DNA of 64,000 nucleotides from VXPQ01 sp965116435 (GCA_965116435.1 OZ220686.1:1674001-1738000), one strand, 5' to 3'. Shown: positions 34,861 to 43,445, counted from the first letter of the stretch. Program-made: numbers and translations. Notes: generated by a model not told the origin, from the sequence alone.

Positions 34861-35253
34861 GTTCTCATCCCAGTGTGCGTGTACGACCACCCGCCTCGCA
34901 TGCTATGATGCTACAGGCAGGATGGGAGGTTGGTACCCCGTCGCGTAGCGATGGTTGCAAAAATATTACGTTTTTCCGCGGCTGAAAAGCCGGGAAAGCG
35001 CAGGCGGGGTAGGCGGGGTCGCTTGGGGTCGCTCGGGGTCGCGTGAGATCGAAATCCATGGCGCGCCATACGAGGCGTCCGGCGCATCTTCGCCTTCCAG
35101 CGCGTCCATCTCTTCTTCGGCCTCGATTTTCCAAATTGCACGTCATGCGAGGCGTTCCGGCGCATCTTGGCGGCGGCCAGGCCAAGCATACAGGCCCGGC
35201 GCAGGCGGTCCCCGCATCGGGTGCGATACGAAAACGGGAGGTTTTTGTATGGA

Positions 35254-35303
35254 CTATGCAAAAAATGAATGGAAGTAGCCGTTTCTATGCAAAAAATGCA
35301 TAG
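35254..35303 (+). repeat. 50-bp palindrome-bearing repeat, copy 1
   Basis: 46 of 50 bases match 35358-35407. The right half is CTATGCAAAAAATGCATAG, a 7-bp perfect inverted repeat around five A residues; the left half repeats CTATGCAAAAAATG without the closing arm. Confidence 0.8.
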
Positions 35304-35357
35304 TGTGCGGTTCCGACGTGAGCAAAACAGTGCCAAAAGAGGGTGTATCTTGATGAT

Positions 35358-35407
35358 CTATGCAAAAAATGAATAGAAGTGGGCGTTTCTATGCAAAAAA
35401 CGCATAG
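35358..35407 (+). repeat. 50-bp palindrome-bearing repeat, copy 2
   Basis: Second copy, starting 104 bp after the first. Its palindrome is CTATGC...GCATAG, shortened by one pair by a T-to-C change. It may be an operator pair or a mobile hairpin; function unknown. Confidence 0.8.
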
Positions 35408-35460
35408 ATCGGTTTTGGGGCCATCTTGCGTCCATCTCGGGACCTGCTCAAGACCATCCT

Positions 35461-35592
35461 GGGTGATTCGGTGCGATTCGGTGCGATTCGGGGTGATTTC
35501 GGGGTGATTTCGGGGTGATTCTGGGGTGATTCCGGGGTGATTTCGGGGTGATTCTGGGGTGATTCCGGTCGGTTCCGGGGTCGGTTCGGTGA
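35461..35592 (+). repeat. 11-bp tandem array (GGGGTGATTYY)
   Basis: GGGGTGAT begins at 35490, 35501, 35512, 35523, 35534, 35545 and 35556: seven units at exactly 11 bp, with the two variable positions always pyrimidine or TG. GTGCGATTCG 10-bp relatives flank it on the left and GGTCGGTTCC-like units on the right. Confidence 0.9.
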
Positions 35593-35671
35593 AGAATTTG
35601 TATACTGTTTCCTGTTCGTACTCTTTGATATACATATACCGGCGGTGCCCGGCGTACTCCGGGACGACATA

Positions 35672-35791
35672 GGGGCAACGCGATGCAGCGCAACGCGACC
35701 GAATTGTCCCGGCGACGTCCCGGCGCAATCCAGGGCAACGCGATACACCGCCACGCGACCAGATTGTCCCGGCGGCGCCGGACTGTCCCGG
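35672..35791 (+). repeat. 60-bp tandem duplication
   Basis: 35672-35731 and 35732-35791 align over 60 bp (GGGCAACGCGAT... ACGCGACC... ATTGTCCCGGCG) with scattered differences. GC-rich; ends about 60 bp before the amidohydrolase ATG. Confidence 0.75.
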
Positions 35792-35849
35792 CAGCGTCCC
35801 GCGCGAGCCGCCCGATCTTCCCTGCAACCTAACCTATAGAGGCCATACG

Positions 35850-37172
35850 ATGCGTCACATTACGGCATTCCTGACGATGGCGTGCATGTTTGCGGCATGC
35901 CTGATCGCGCCCCGTTCCGCGCAGGCGCAAATCGCGTTCGAACATGTGCATGTCCTGCCCATGACCGACGACGAAGTCCGAACCGACTGGACTGTGCTGG
36001 TGGACGGCGACCGGATCGCGGCCGCCGGACCCGCCACGGAGGTGGACATCCCGGCGACGGCGGAACGCATCGACGGAACCGGGAAATACCTCATCCCCGG
36101 CCTGGCCGAAATGCACGGGCACGTACCCTCCCCGAACGAATCGCAGGAATACATCGAATCCCTGCTGTTTCTGTATATCGCCAACGGGGTCACCACCGTG
36201 CGCGGCCTGCTGGGCGAACCGGGGCAACTGGCGCTGCGGGAAGCCACGGCGGACGGAAGCCTCCTTGGTCCGGCGTTGTACCTGGCGGGCCCGGCTTTCA
36301 GCGGCGGGACGATTTCTTCGCCCGAACAGGCAGACGAGCGCGTCCGGGAGCAAACCGCCGAGGGGTGGGATTACCTGAAGGTGCTCCCCGGACTGACCCT
36401 TGAGGAATACGACGCCATGGCCCGTGCGGCGCACGAAGAAGGCATTCCGTTCATCGGACATGTCCCCGCCGAGGTGGGCCTGCTGCACGCCATCGAAATG
36501 GGGCAACAAACGATCGACCACCTGGACGGCTACATCGAATACCTGACCGAGGGCAGCGACGAAATGGATCCGGAGCGCCTCGAAAACGCCATCGCCCTGA
36601 CGAAAGAGCATGGCGTATGGCTCATCCCCACCATGGCCCTCTGGGAAACCATCCTCGGTGCGCCGTCCGCAGAAGAGATGGCGCAGTACGAAGAACTGCA
36701 ATACATGCCGCCGGACATGGTGGCTTCGTGGGCCCGGTCCCAGGACCGGCGGCGGGCCGGAAGCGGGTTCAATCAGGCGCGGGCGGACCGGATTTCGGCC
36801 CAGCGCATTGACCTGCTCAGGGCGCTCAGCGAGGCGGACGCCCGCATTCTGATGGGAACAGATTCGCCGCAGGTGTTCAGCGTGCCGGGCTTTGCGCTAC
36901 TCCGCGAATTGCCGCTCATGGTAAACGCAGGCATGTCGCCGTACGACATTCTGGTGTCGGGGACCCGTGCGGTGGGCGAGTATCTGCACGAACAAGACAC
37001 GTTCGGAACGATTACGGCGGGAAGCCGGGCCGACCTTATCCTGCTCAACAGCAATCCGCTGGAGGATGTGATGCGCGTGTTCGACCGGGCCGGGGTCATG
37101 GTCCGCGGACAATGGGTTTCCGAAACAGAGATACAGGACCGCCTGGCGGAGATCGCGGCAGGGTACCGATAG
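35850..37172 (+). CDS. Exported amidohydrolase-family enzyme
   Basis: 440 residues with a signal peptide (MRHITAFLTMACMFAACLIA, cleavage near AQA-Q). Metal-dependent hydrolase of the amidohydrolase/imidazolonepropionase-like group: YLIPGLAEMHGHV supplies the H-x-H first metal ligands, FIGHVP a later histidine, and MGTDSPQ the conserved aspartate; the terminal strand TAGSRADLILLNSNPLEDV closes the composite sandwich. Bridging-Lys status is unclear: GWDYLKVLPG offers a candidate. Likely hydrolyses a C-N bond in the periplasm; the substrate is unknown. The last 12 codons and stop are the first unit of the 55-bp tandem array that follows. Confidence 0.87.
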   Translation: MRHITAFLTMACMFAACLIAPRSAQAQIAFEHVHVLPMTDDEVRTDWTVLVDGDRIAAAGPATEVDIPATAERIDGTGKYLIPGLAEMHGHVPSPNESQEYIESLLFLYIANGVTTVRGLLGEPGQLALREATADGSLLGPALYLAGPAFSGGTISSPEQADERVREQTAEGWDYLKVLPGLTLEEYDAMARAAHEEGIPFIGHVPAEVGLLHAIEMGQQTIDHLDGYIEYLTEGSDEMDPERLENAIALTKEHGVWLIPTMALWETILGAPSAEEMAQYEELQYMPPDMVASWARSQDRRRAGSGFNQARADRISAQRIDLLRALSEADARILMGTDSPQVFSVPGFALLRELPLMVNAGMSPYDILVSGTRAVGEYLHEQDTFGTITAGSRADLILLNSNPLEDVMRVFDRAGVMVRGQWVSETEIQDRLAEIAAGYR

Positions 37173-37370
37173 CGTGCGACCCGCGCAGCCCGACCGCCTG
37201 GCAGACATCGCAGCAGGGTACCGATAGCGTGCAACCCGCGCAGCCCGACCGCCTGGCGGACATCGCAGCAGGGTATCGATAGCATGCAACCCGTGCAACC
37301 CGACCGCCTGGCGGACATCGCAGCAGGGTACCGATAGCGTACAACCCGCGCAGCCCGACCGCCTGGCGGA
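37137..37370 (+). repeat. 55-bp tandem array at the amidohydrolase 3' end
   Basis: GACCGCCTGGC starts at 37137, 37192, 37247, 37302 and 37357: four full 55-bp units plus 14 bp of a fifth. Each unit carries GCAGGGTA(C/T)CGATAG, i.e. the coding end and stop of the amidohydrolase, followed by an (A/G)CCCG(C/T)GCA-type spacer. The fifth unit breaks off exactly where the stop codon of the convergent O-methyltransferase begins. Confidence 0.95.
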
Positions 37371-38033
37371 TCACCGCTTGCGCGCCAGCGTTACGCCGTC
37401 CGCGATGGGCAGCATGCAGCAATCCACGCGCTCGTCCCGAACGATGGCGGCGTTCAGGGCGGCGATGGCCCGGGAATCGAGGTCGTCTTCGGCGGGGTCC
37501 AGGACGCGGCCCTTGCGCAGCATGTTGTCCAGGGCGACGACGCCCCCCGGACGAAGAAGGCGCAGGACCTGTTCGTAGTAGACCTCGTACGACGTCTTGT
37601 CCGCATCGATGAATGCAAAGTCGTACGTCTCCCCGCGCCCCTCGTCCAGCAAGGCCCGCAACGTATCCGCCGCATCGCCTGCGCGAAATTCGATGTGCTC
37701 TTCCACGCCCGCCTCGCGCCAGTGGCGGCGGGCGAGGCGTACGTAGTCCTCGCTCACGTCGCAGGCCGTCAGGAGGCCGCCCTCTGGAAGGGCTTGCGCC
37801 ACGGCGATGGAACTGTATCCGGTGAACACCCCGATTTCGAGTGCGCGGCGGGCGCCCGTCATGCGCACGAGCAGGGCCATGAACGCCCCTTGCTCCGGGG
37901 CAATCTGCATATCGGCCTCCGCCATGGAGGCGGTCTCTTCCCGCAACCGGCGCAATACGTCCGTTTCGCGGACCGCATGGCGGACCAGGTATTCATGAAG
38001 TTCGGGCGAAAGCCCTATGCTTTGGTTCGACAT
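37371..38033 (-). CDS. SAM-dependent O-methyltransferase (class I, catechol/caffeoyl-CoA type)
   Basis: 220 residues, typical length. SAM-binding motif I ALEIGVFTGYSSIAVAQALP (near 64-83), motif II acidic residue in LTACDVSEDYV, and metal-binding FAFIDADKTSYEVYYE (D-A-D-K) with LDNMLRKGRV, as in the divalent-cation-dependent O-methyltransferase 3 family. Methylates a hydroxyl on a small aromatic or polyketide-like substrate; which one is not known. Its C-terminal coding end is immediately bordered by the 55-bp array and its start by the 12-bp TTGACA array. Confidence 0.92.
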   Translation of the reverse strand: MSNQSIGLSPELHEYLVRHAVRETDVLRRLREETASMAEADMQIAPEQGAFMALLVRMTGARRALEIGVFTGYSSIAVAQALPEGGLLTACDVSEDYVRLARRHWREAGVEEHIEFRAGDAADTLRALLDEGRGETYDFAFIDADKTSYEVYYEQVLRLLRPGGVVALDNMLRKGRVLDPAEDDLDSRAIAALNAAIVRDERVDCCMLPIADGVTLARKR

Positions 38034-38066
38034 AAGGATGCTTTACAGGGTGCGCAGCAACGTTTC

Positions 38067-38210
38067 TTGAAAAATTCCTTGACAAATCTCTTGAAAAAAC
38101 ACTTGACAAACCCATTGAAAAATTCCTTGACAAAATACGTGACAAATCTGTTGACAAAACAATTGACAAATCCCTTGACAAACCCGTTGACAAAATACTT
38201 GACAAATTCC
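38067..38210 (+). repeat. 12-bp tandem array of TTGACA-containing units
   Basis: Twelve units of exactly 12 bp (TTGA at 38067, then every 12 bp to 38199). Eight contain TTGACA, the sigma70 -35 consensus; three have TTGAAA, one GTGACA. The last six bases of each unit vary (ATTCC, ATCTC, ACCCA, AATAC types, some alternating). A/T-rich amid GC-rich DNA. It lies between the O-methyltransferase start and the pgm stop, both on the minus strand. Confidence 0.95.
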
Positions 38211-38275
38211 GAAGGGGCGGACGAGGGAAGCGCAAATTCCTGGATGGACGCGCCATTCCTGTACGGTTTTCGTAG

Positions 38276-39943
38276 CTACTCCCGCACGCCCACGGCCTCG
38301 AACGCACGGCGGACCATCGCCTGGGCTTCCTCCTGGATGCGGCGGAGATGCTCTTCCCCGAGAAAACTCTCCGCATAAATCTTGTAGAGTTCTTCCGTGC
38401 CGGAGGGTCTCGCCGCAAACCACCCGTTCTCCGTAACGACCTTGAGGCCGCCTATCGGCGCGCCGTTGCCCGGAGCATGCGTGAGTTTTGCGGAGATCGG
38501 CTCCCCGGCCAGGTCCGTCGCCGTCACCTGATCCGGGGAAAGATTCGCCAGCGCCGCTTTCTGCGCGCGGGTGGCGGGCGCGTCCATGCGCTCGTATACG
38601 GGCGTCCCGAAACGCTCCTGCAACGAGGCGTACCGTTCGGAAGGGTCCTTGCCCGTAACGGCCGTGATTTCGGCGGCCAGCAGGTTCAGGAGAATGCCGT
38701 CCTTGTCCGTCGTCCACACGGAACCGTCCCGGCGCAAGAACGACGCCCCGGCGCTCTCCTCTCCGCCAAAGCCGTAGGTCCCGTCGAGCAGTCCGTCCAC
38801 GAACCACTTGAACCCTACCGGGACTTCCGCCAGCCGTCGGCCCAGATCACGCGCCACCCGGTCGATCATGGAGCTGGATACGAGCGTCTTGCCGACTGCG
38901 GCAGCCTCGGGCCAACCCGTGCGCCGCCGGAACAGATACTCGATCGCCACGGACAAATAATGGTTGGGCCGCATCAGCCCCCCCGTTTTCGTGACGACGC
39001 CATGCCGGTCGAAATCCGGATCGTTGCCGAACGCGATATCGAACCGGTCCTTCAGCCCGACCAGGTTCGCCATGGCGTACGGCGAAGAACAATCCATGCG
39101 CGTTTTGCCGTCCCGATCGAGCGTCATGAACGAAAATGTCGGGTCCAGCACAGGATTGACCACCTCGATGCATAGCCCGTACCGATCTGCAATGGGTTCC
39201 CAGTACGCCGCCCCGGCGCCGCCCATGGGGTCGGCCCCGATCTTCAGGCCGGAAGACGCCATGGCGTCCATATCCAGAACCCGGGCAAGGTCCTCCACAT
39301 AGGGCGTCATGAAATCCACTTCCCGGGTCGTGGCGGCGCGACGGGCCTGCATGATCGTCGTCCGGCGAACGCCCCGCAAGCCGGCTTCAAGCAAGGCGTT
39401 CGCGCGATCCTGAATCTGCCCGGTCATGGCGGCGTCCGCCGGACCGCCCGTCGGCGGATTATACTTGAACCCGCCATCCTCTGGAGGATTATGGGATGGG
39501 GTAATGACGACGCCGTCCGCCCGTCCGCCCTCGCCGCGCGCATTCCACCGAAGAATGGCGTGGGACAGCGCCGGCGTAGGCGTGTACGCAGGCCCCGGAT
39601 CGCCCCGGTCCAGATGCACCGTCACGCCGTTCGCGGCAAACACTTCAAGGGCCGTCGTAAAGGCCGCTTCGGACAAGGCATGCGTATCCATGCCCATGAG
39701 GAGCGGCCCCTCGATCCCATGGGCGGCGCGCACCTCGGCGACGGCCTGGCATATCGCGGCGATATGGTCGTCGTTGAACGACCCTGCGAGGGACGTGCCG
39801 CGATGCCCCGACGTACCGAACGCCACGCGCTGCAACGGCTCGCGAGGATCGGGCTTGACCGCAAAATAGGCGGCCATCAGCCGGGGAATATGCACGACGA
39901 GATCGCGGGGAACCGGCTTCCCCGCAAGAGCATGGTGCGCCAT
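38276..39943 (-). CDS. pgm: Alpha-phosphoglucomutase
   Basis: 555 residues, the length of the glucose-specific bacterial enzyme. Interconverts glucose 1- and 6-phosphate. FGTSGHRGTS (substrate loop), ITPSHNPPEDGGFKYN with the phosphoserine, the Mg-binding FGNDPDFDRHG, the sugar-binding GFGGEESAGASFLRR and the phosphate-binding RPSGTEELYKIYAES near the C-terminus are all present. No obvious defects. The stop lies 66 bp from the 12-bp TTGACA array. Divergent from porX across a 216-bp gap. Links glycolysis to polysaccharide and wall precursor supply. Confidence 0.95.
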   Translation of the reverse strand: MAHHALAGKPVPRDLVVHIPRLMAAYFAVKPDPREPLQRVAFGTSGHRGTSLAGSFNDDHIAAICQAVAEVRAAHGIEGPLLMGMDTHALSEAAFTTALEVFAANGVTVHLDRGDPGPAYTPTPALSHAILRWNARGEGGRADGVVITPSHNPPEDGGFKYNPPTGGPADAAMTGQIQDRANALLEAGLRGVRRTTIMQARRAATTREVDFMTPYVEDLARVLDMDAMASSGLKIGADPMGGAGAAYWEPIADRYGLCIEVVNPVLDPTFSFMTLDRDGKTRMDCSSPYAMANLVGLKDRFDIAFGNDPDFDRHGVVTKTGGLMRPNHYLSVAIEYLFRRRTGWPEAAAVGKTLVSSSMIDRVARDLGRRLAEVPVGFKWFVDGLLDGTYGFGGEESAGASFLRRDGSVWTTDKDGILLNLLAAEITAVTGKDPSERYASLQERFGTPVYERMDAPATRAQKAALANLSPDQVTATDLAGEPISAKLTHAPGNGAPIGGLKVVTENGWFAARPSGTEELYKIYAESFLGEEHLRRIQEEAQAMVRRAFEAVGVRE

Positions 39944-40159
39944 AATCCGATAGAAACAGCGAAGTGGACGAAAACAGGCCTTGCCGACACGGCACGAAAC
40001 AAGGTACGATACGGTGCTATGGATGCACTATAATAATGTTGCGGATACGCTGATCAAAACCTCTTTTCGGGGGTATGAAGAGCGATGTCCTGGCCGCGAA
40101 TGTTTCGACCGCAGCCCATGTTTTCGCGGGCCGCCGCCCGTCCCAACGCACGCAACCCT

Positions 40160-41716
40160 ATGCCCGGCAACCCCAAAATCCTGTGGGCGGACGACGAAAT
40201 AGACCTTCTGCGCCCGCACATCCTTTTTCTGGAAACGAGAGGATACGACGTCACCAGCGTGACGAACGGCGCCGACGCCATCGGGGCAGCGGACCGCGTG
40301 CGCTACGACGTGATCCTGCTGGACGAACAGATGCCGGGCCTGGGCGGGATCGATATTCTGGAGGAACTCCGGCAAAAAGCCCCGGAAACGCCGGTGGTCA
40401 TGGTTACCAAAAGCGAAGAAGAGCGCCTCATGGAAGAGGCGTTGGGCGGACAAATCAGCGATTACCTGACCAAGCCGGTCAATCCCAGCCAGATATTGCT
40501 CACCATCAAGCGGCTCCTCGACCATAACCGGCTGCGCACGGAAAAAGTCTCGCGAGATTATCTGCAATCGTTCAACCGGATTACCCAGGCCCTCATGAAT
40601 CCGCTCACGCATGCGGAATGGATCGAGGTATACAGGCAGCTGGTGCATTACGATATCGAACTGAAAGGCGACGAAGGGGCCCGCCATATTCTCGAAGATC
40701 AATACCGGGAGGCAAACCGGGCGTTCGGCAAGTTCGTCGAAGAGCGCTACCCGGCATGGATTCGCGCGCAGCCGGGAGAAGACCGTCCGGCGCTCTCGCA
40801 CGACGTGATTCCGAACTATGTCGTTCCGAACATGCACCCCGGAAAGCCCGTCGTTTTCCTGGTCATCGATTGCATGCGCTACGACCAGTGGCTGGAGCTG
40901 GAAACACTGCTGTACGACCTGTTCGATATAGAAAAGGAGTTCTATTACTCGATCCTGCCGACCGCAACGCCGTATTCCCGCAACGCCATCTTCAGCGGCC
41001 TGTTGCCCGCGAGCATTGCTACGCGGTATCGAGAAACGTGGGAAAGCGGCGAGGACGACGAACACAGCCGCAATCGCGACGAAGAACGGTTCCTTCGGGA
41101 TTTGATGAAACGGATGCGCCTGGACCCGAAGATACGCTACCAGAAACTGGTCAAGTCCCGGGAAGGCCAGGAATTCGCCCGGCAAACGGATGCGTTCCTT
41201 GCGCAGGACCTGAGCGCCATCGTGATTAATTTCGTGGACATCCTGGCGCACAGCCTGTCCGACTCGGATGTGCTCAAGCAAATTGCGCCGAACGAGCGCG
41301 CCTATCGCGCCCTGACGCGGACCTGGTTCGAACATTCCTGGCTATACCAGGCGTTCGCCGAATTTGCCCGCGCGGAATGCACCATGGTGGTCACCACCGA
41401 TCACGGCGCCATCCGAAGCCTGCGGTCCGCCAAAGTGCACGGCGACCGGAATACGTCCACGGCGCTTCGCTACAAATACGGACGCAACGTGAAATGCAGC
41501 GAGAAACATGCGATTGTCGTGGCGGACCCCGAAATCTACGGGCTGCCGAAAAACGAGGCGCACACCAACTACATTATCGCCAAGGAAGATTATTATTTCG
41601 TGTACCCCACGAATTTCCACCATTACCAGAATCTGTATCGGGACACGATGCAGCACGGCGGCGCTTCGCTCGAAGAAATGATTCTGCCGGTCGTGACCTT
41701 GCGGCCCAAGACATGA
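40160..41716 (+). CDS. porX: PorX: response regulator with PglZ/alkaline-phosphatase-like domain
   Basis: 518 residues from the ATG at 40160 (MPGNPKILWADDE); upstream in-frame codons give an atypical tail. A receiver domain (1-120) has D11/D12, phosphoacceptor D55 (VILLDEQMPG) and Lys in YLTKPVNP. The C-terminal PglZ-type domain carries PVVFLVIDCMRYDQW, TATPYSRNAIFSG and TTDHGAIRSL, metal-binding positions of the alkaline-phosphatase superfamily. PorX controls type IX secretion genes with PorY and an ECF sigma factor and has nucleotide phosphodiesterase activity in characterised members. TATAAT at 40029-40034 has a poor -35 partner. It overlaps tsaE by 4 bp. Confidence 0.92.
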   Translation: MPGNPKILWADDEIDLLRPHILFLETRGYDVTSVTNGADAIGAADRVRYDVILLDEQMPGLGGIDILEELRQKAPETPVVMVTKSEEERLMEEALGGQISDYLTKPVNPSQILLTIKRLLDHNRLRTEKVSRDYLQSFNRITQALMNPLTHAEWIEVYRQLVHYDIELKGDEGARHILEDQYREANRAFGKFVEERYPAWIRAQPGEDRPALSHDVIPNYVVPNMHPGKPVVFLVIDCMRYDQWLELETLLYDLFDIEKEFYYSILPTATPYSRNAIFSGLLPASIATRYRETWESGEDDEHSRNRDEERFLRDLMKRMRLDPKIRYQKLVKSREGQEFARQTDAFLAQDLSAIVINFVDILAHSLSDSDVLKQIAPNERAYRALTRTWFEHSWLYQAFAEFARAECTMVVTTDHGAIRSLRSAKVHGDRNTSTALRYKYGRNVKCSEKHAIVVADPEIYGLPKNEAHTNYIIAKEDYYFVYPTNFHHYQNLYRDTMQHGGASLEEMILPVVTLRPKT

Positions 41717-42150
41717 CGCATCTTTTTCCTGCACGCACCGCCAGCGCAGAGGAAACCCGCCGAATCGGACGCGCCGCGGCGAAACGACTCCGGGCGGGGA
41801 ACGTTGTGGGACTGTACGGAACGTTCGGGGCGGGCAAGACGGTGTTTGCGCAAGGGTTGTGCGAAGAGCTGGGCCTCGCCGCCGAACAGGTAACCAGTCC
41901 CACGTTTTCCATCCTGCACGAGTACGAAGGCGGCGCCTGGCCCGTGTACCATTTCGACGCCTGCCGGATCGCCGGGCTGGACGAATTTTTCGGGCTGGGG
42001 TACGAGGAGTATTTCTATGGCGGCGGCGTATGCATCGTGGAATGGGCCGATCGCATCGAGCCGCTGCTGCCCCCGGACACGTTGCGGTTCCGCATGCGCC
42101 ACGAAACGGAAACCGAACGAAGCATTCATTTTGGCGGCCACGCAGCATGA
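41713..42150 (+). CDS. tsaE: TsaE: tRNA threonylcarbamoyladenosine biosynthesis ATPase
   Basis: 145 residues, normal size. The ATG at 41713 overlaps the porX stop (ATGA). Walker A in GLYGTFGAGKTVFAQGL (near 33-49), the TSPTFSILHEYEG segment, HFDACRI and VEWADRIEPLLPP are TsaE signatures. It drives turnover of the TsaB-TsaD complex that makes t6A37 on ANN-decoding tRNAs. tsaB and tsaD are not in the window. Translationally coupled to porX and folC by 4-bp overlaps, so the three genes are one transcription unit. Confidence 0.94.
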   Translation: MTHLFPARTASAEETRRIGRAAAKRLRAGNVVGLYGTFGAGKTVFAQGLCEELGLAAEQVTSPTFSILHEYEGGAWPVYHFDACRIAGLDEFFGLGYEEYFYGGGVCIVEWADRIEPLLPPDTLRFRMRHETETERSIHFGGHAA

Positions 42151-43445
42151 CGGACGAGATCGACGCCCTGCTTGCGCGGCTTCCCCGGTTTGCGGACCAG
42201 GGAATCTGGAAACCCGGCCTCGAACGCACGCGACGCCTGCTGGACGCGCTGGGACGACCCGAGGATGCATTCCGGATCGTGCATGTGGCCGGCACGAACG
42301 GCAAGGGGTCCACGGCGTCGTTTCTGGCGGCGATGGCCTGCGCGGCGGGGCGGCGCACCGGGCTGCACACGTCGCCGCACTTGTGGAGCGCAACGGAACG
42401 CATGCGCATCGACGGGCAGGCCGCGCCGGCGCGGTGGCTGGCCGACGCAGTGCAACGTACGCAACCGCTGATCGAGCGCATACAGCCCAGCTACTTCGAA
42501 CTGACCTTCGCCCTCAGTCTGCTGTACTTTGCGGAAAATAATGTGGATATGGCGGTCGTTGAGACGGGCATGGGCGGACGGCTCGACGCCACGAATGTGC
42601 TGCGCCCGACGCTGTCGATCATCACCGACATCGGGATCGACCACGCCCGGTTTCTGGGGAACGACCTCGAGCGCATTGCGCAAGAGAAAGCCGGCATTAT
42701 CAAACCCGGCGTCCCGGTAGCGACGAGCGCCCGCCCCCCGGCGCTGGACGTGATCGCCGCCGTCGCCGAAACGCGCGGCGCCCCCCTGCACCAGGTGGAG
42801 CAGGAGGTGCAGGCGCTGTCGGAAACCGTTTCGCTGACCCGATCGACGGTTACGGTCGCTACGCCGCGCGGCGTCTGGCGAGACGTGCAGATCGGCCTGG
42901 CGGGGCGGCATCAGATCCGGAACGCCATGAATGCCTTGCGCGGCGCGGAAATCCTCGGGTTCGACGAACAGGCCGTGCGGACGGGCCTGCGAGACGTCTG
43001 CACCCTGAGCGGATTGCGCGGGCGATGGGATGTCCTGCTTGAGCAACCGCTGGTGGCGACGGATGCGGCGCACAATGCGGACGCGCTGGCGGCGATCCTG
43101 AAGCACCTCGAACCATTCCGACAGGAAGGGGGCGCCCTGACGGTGTTGTTCGGCGTCATGCGAGACAAGGATGTCCGGGCTATGGGCCGGTTGCTCGCCA
43201 GGGCCGGGGCGTACGTGCGGCCCGTGCAATCGGAAGGGGAGCGGATGTGCGCGCCGGAAGAACTGGCGGACCTGTTGCGGGAGGCGGGCGTCCGGACGGG
43301 TGCGCCGTGCGCGATCCGGGAAGGGGTGCGGGCATTCCTGACCGAAGCATCCCCGGCGGATATATTGCTGGCGACGGGTTCGCACCGCATCGCCCTGCGC
43401 CGGGAAGACCTGCCTGCTTCGCCCGGTTTGGCGCCTGAAAAATAA
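42147..43445 (+). CDS. folC: Folylpolyglutamate synthase / dihydrofolate synthase
   Basis: 432 residues from the ATG at 42147, overlapping tsaE by 4 bp. Adds glutamate to dihydropteroate or folate using ATP. P-loop HVAGTNGKGSTASFLA (near 46-61), HTSPHLWSATERM omega loop, ETGMGGRLDATNV, TDIGIDHARFLG and the IAQEKAGIIKPGVP motif are all typical, and the C-terminal DAAHNADALAAILK segment matches the Mur-ligase-fold third domain. A much longer open frame starts inside tsaE but has no similarity there. Cotranscribed with porX and tsaE. Confidence 0.95.
   Translation: MTDEIDALLARLPRFADQGIWKPGLERTRRLLDALGRPEDAFRIVHVAGTNGKGSTASFLAAMACAAGRRTGLHTSPHLWSATERMRIDGQAAPARWLADAVQRTQPLIERIQPSYFELTFALSLLYFAENNVDMAVVETGMGGRLDATNVLRPTLSIITDIGIDHARFLGNDLERIAQEKAGIIKPGVPVATSARPPALDVIAAVAETRGAPLHQVEQEVQALSETVSLTRSTVTVATPRGVWRDVQIGLAGRHQIRNAMNALRGAEILGFDEQAVRTGLRDVCTLSGLRGRWDVLLEQPLVATDAAHNADALAAILKHLEPFRQEGGALTVLFGVMRDKDVRAMGRLLARAGAYVRPVQSEGERMCAPEELADLLREAGVRTGAPCAIREGVRAFLTEASPADILLATGSHRIALRREDLPASPGLAPEK

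Larger units (their letters stand above)
34861..35849. other. Gene-free repeat-rich stretch
   Basis: Nearly 1 kb without a believable gene. It contains a GGGGTCGC-type 10-bp array (about 35014-35046), two 50-bp copies with palindromes (35254, 35358), an 11-bp array (35490-35566) and a 60-bp tandem pair (35672-35791). Open frames here are low-complexity products of the repeats (e.g. an ITPESPRNHP-type periodic string) and are not called genes. The promoter of the amidohydrolase should lie at the right end but no clear boxes were seen. Confidence 0.7.

Noticed and set aside
35285..35827. 180-codon minus-strand frame through the repeat region
   Set aside because: Its ITPESPRNHP-type periodic string is the translation of the 11-bp array and the remainder follows the 60-bp and 50-bp repeats; no independent protein signal.
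35461..38210. CRISPR array
   Set aside because: The repeats are strictly tandem with no unique spacers of constant length, and no cas genes are nearby.
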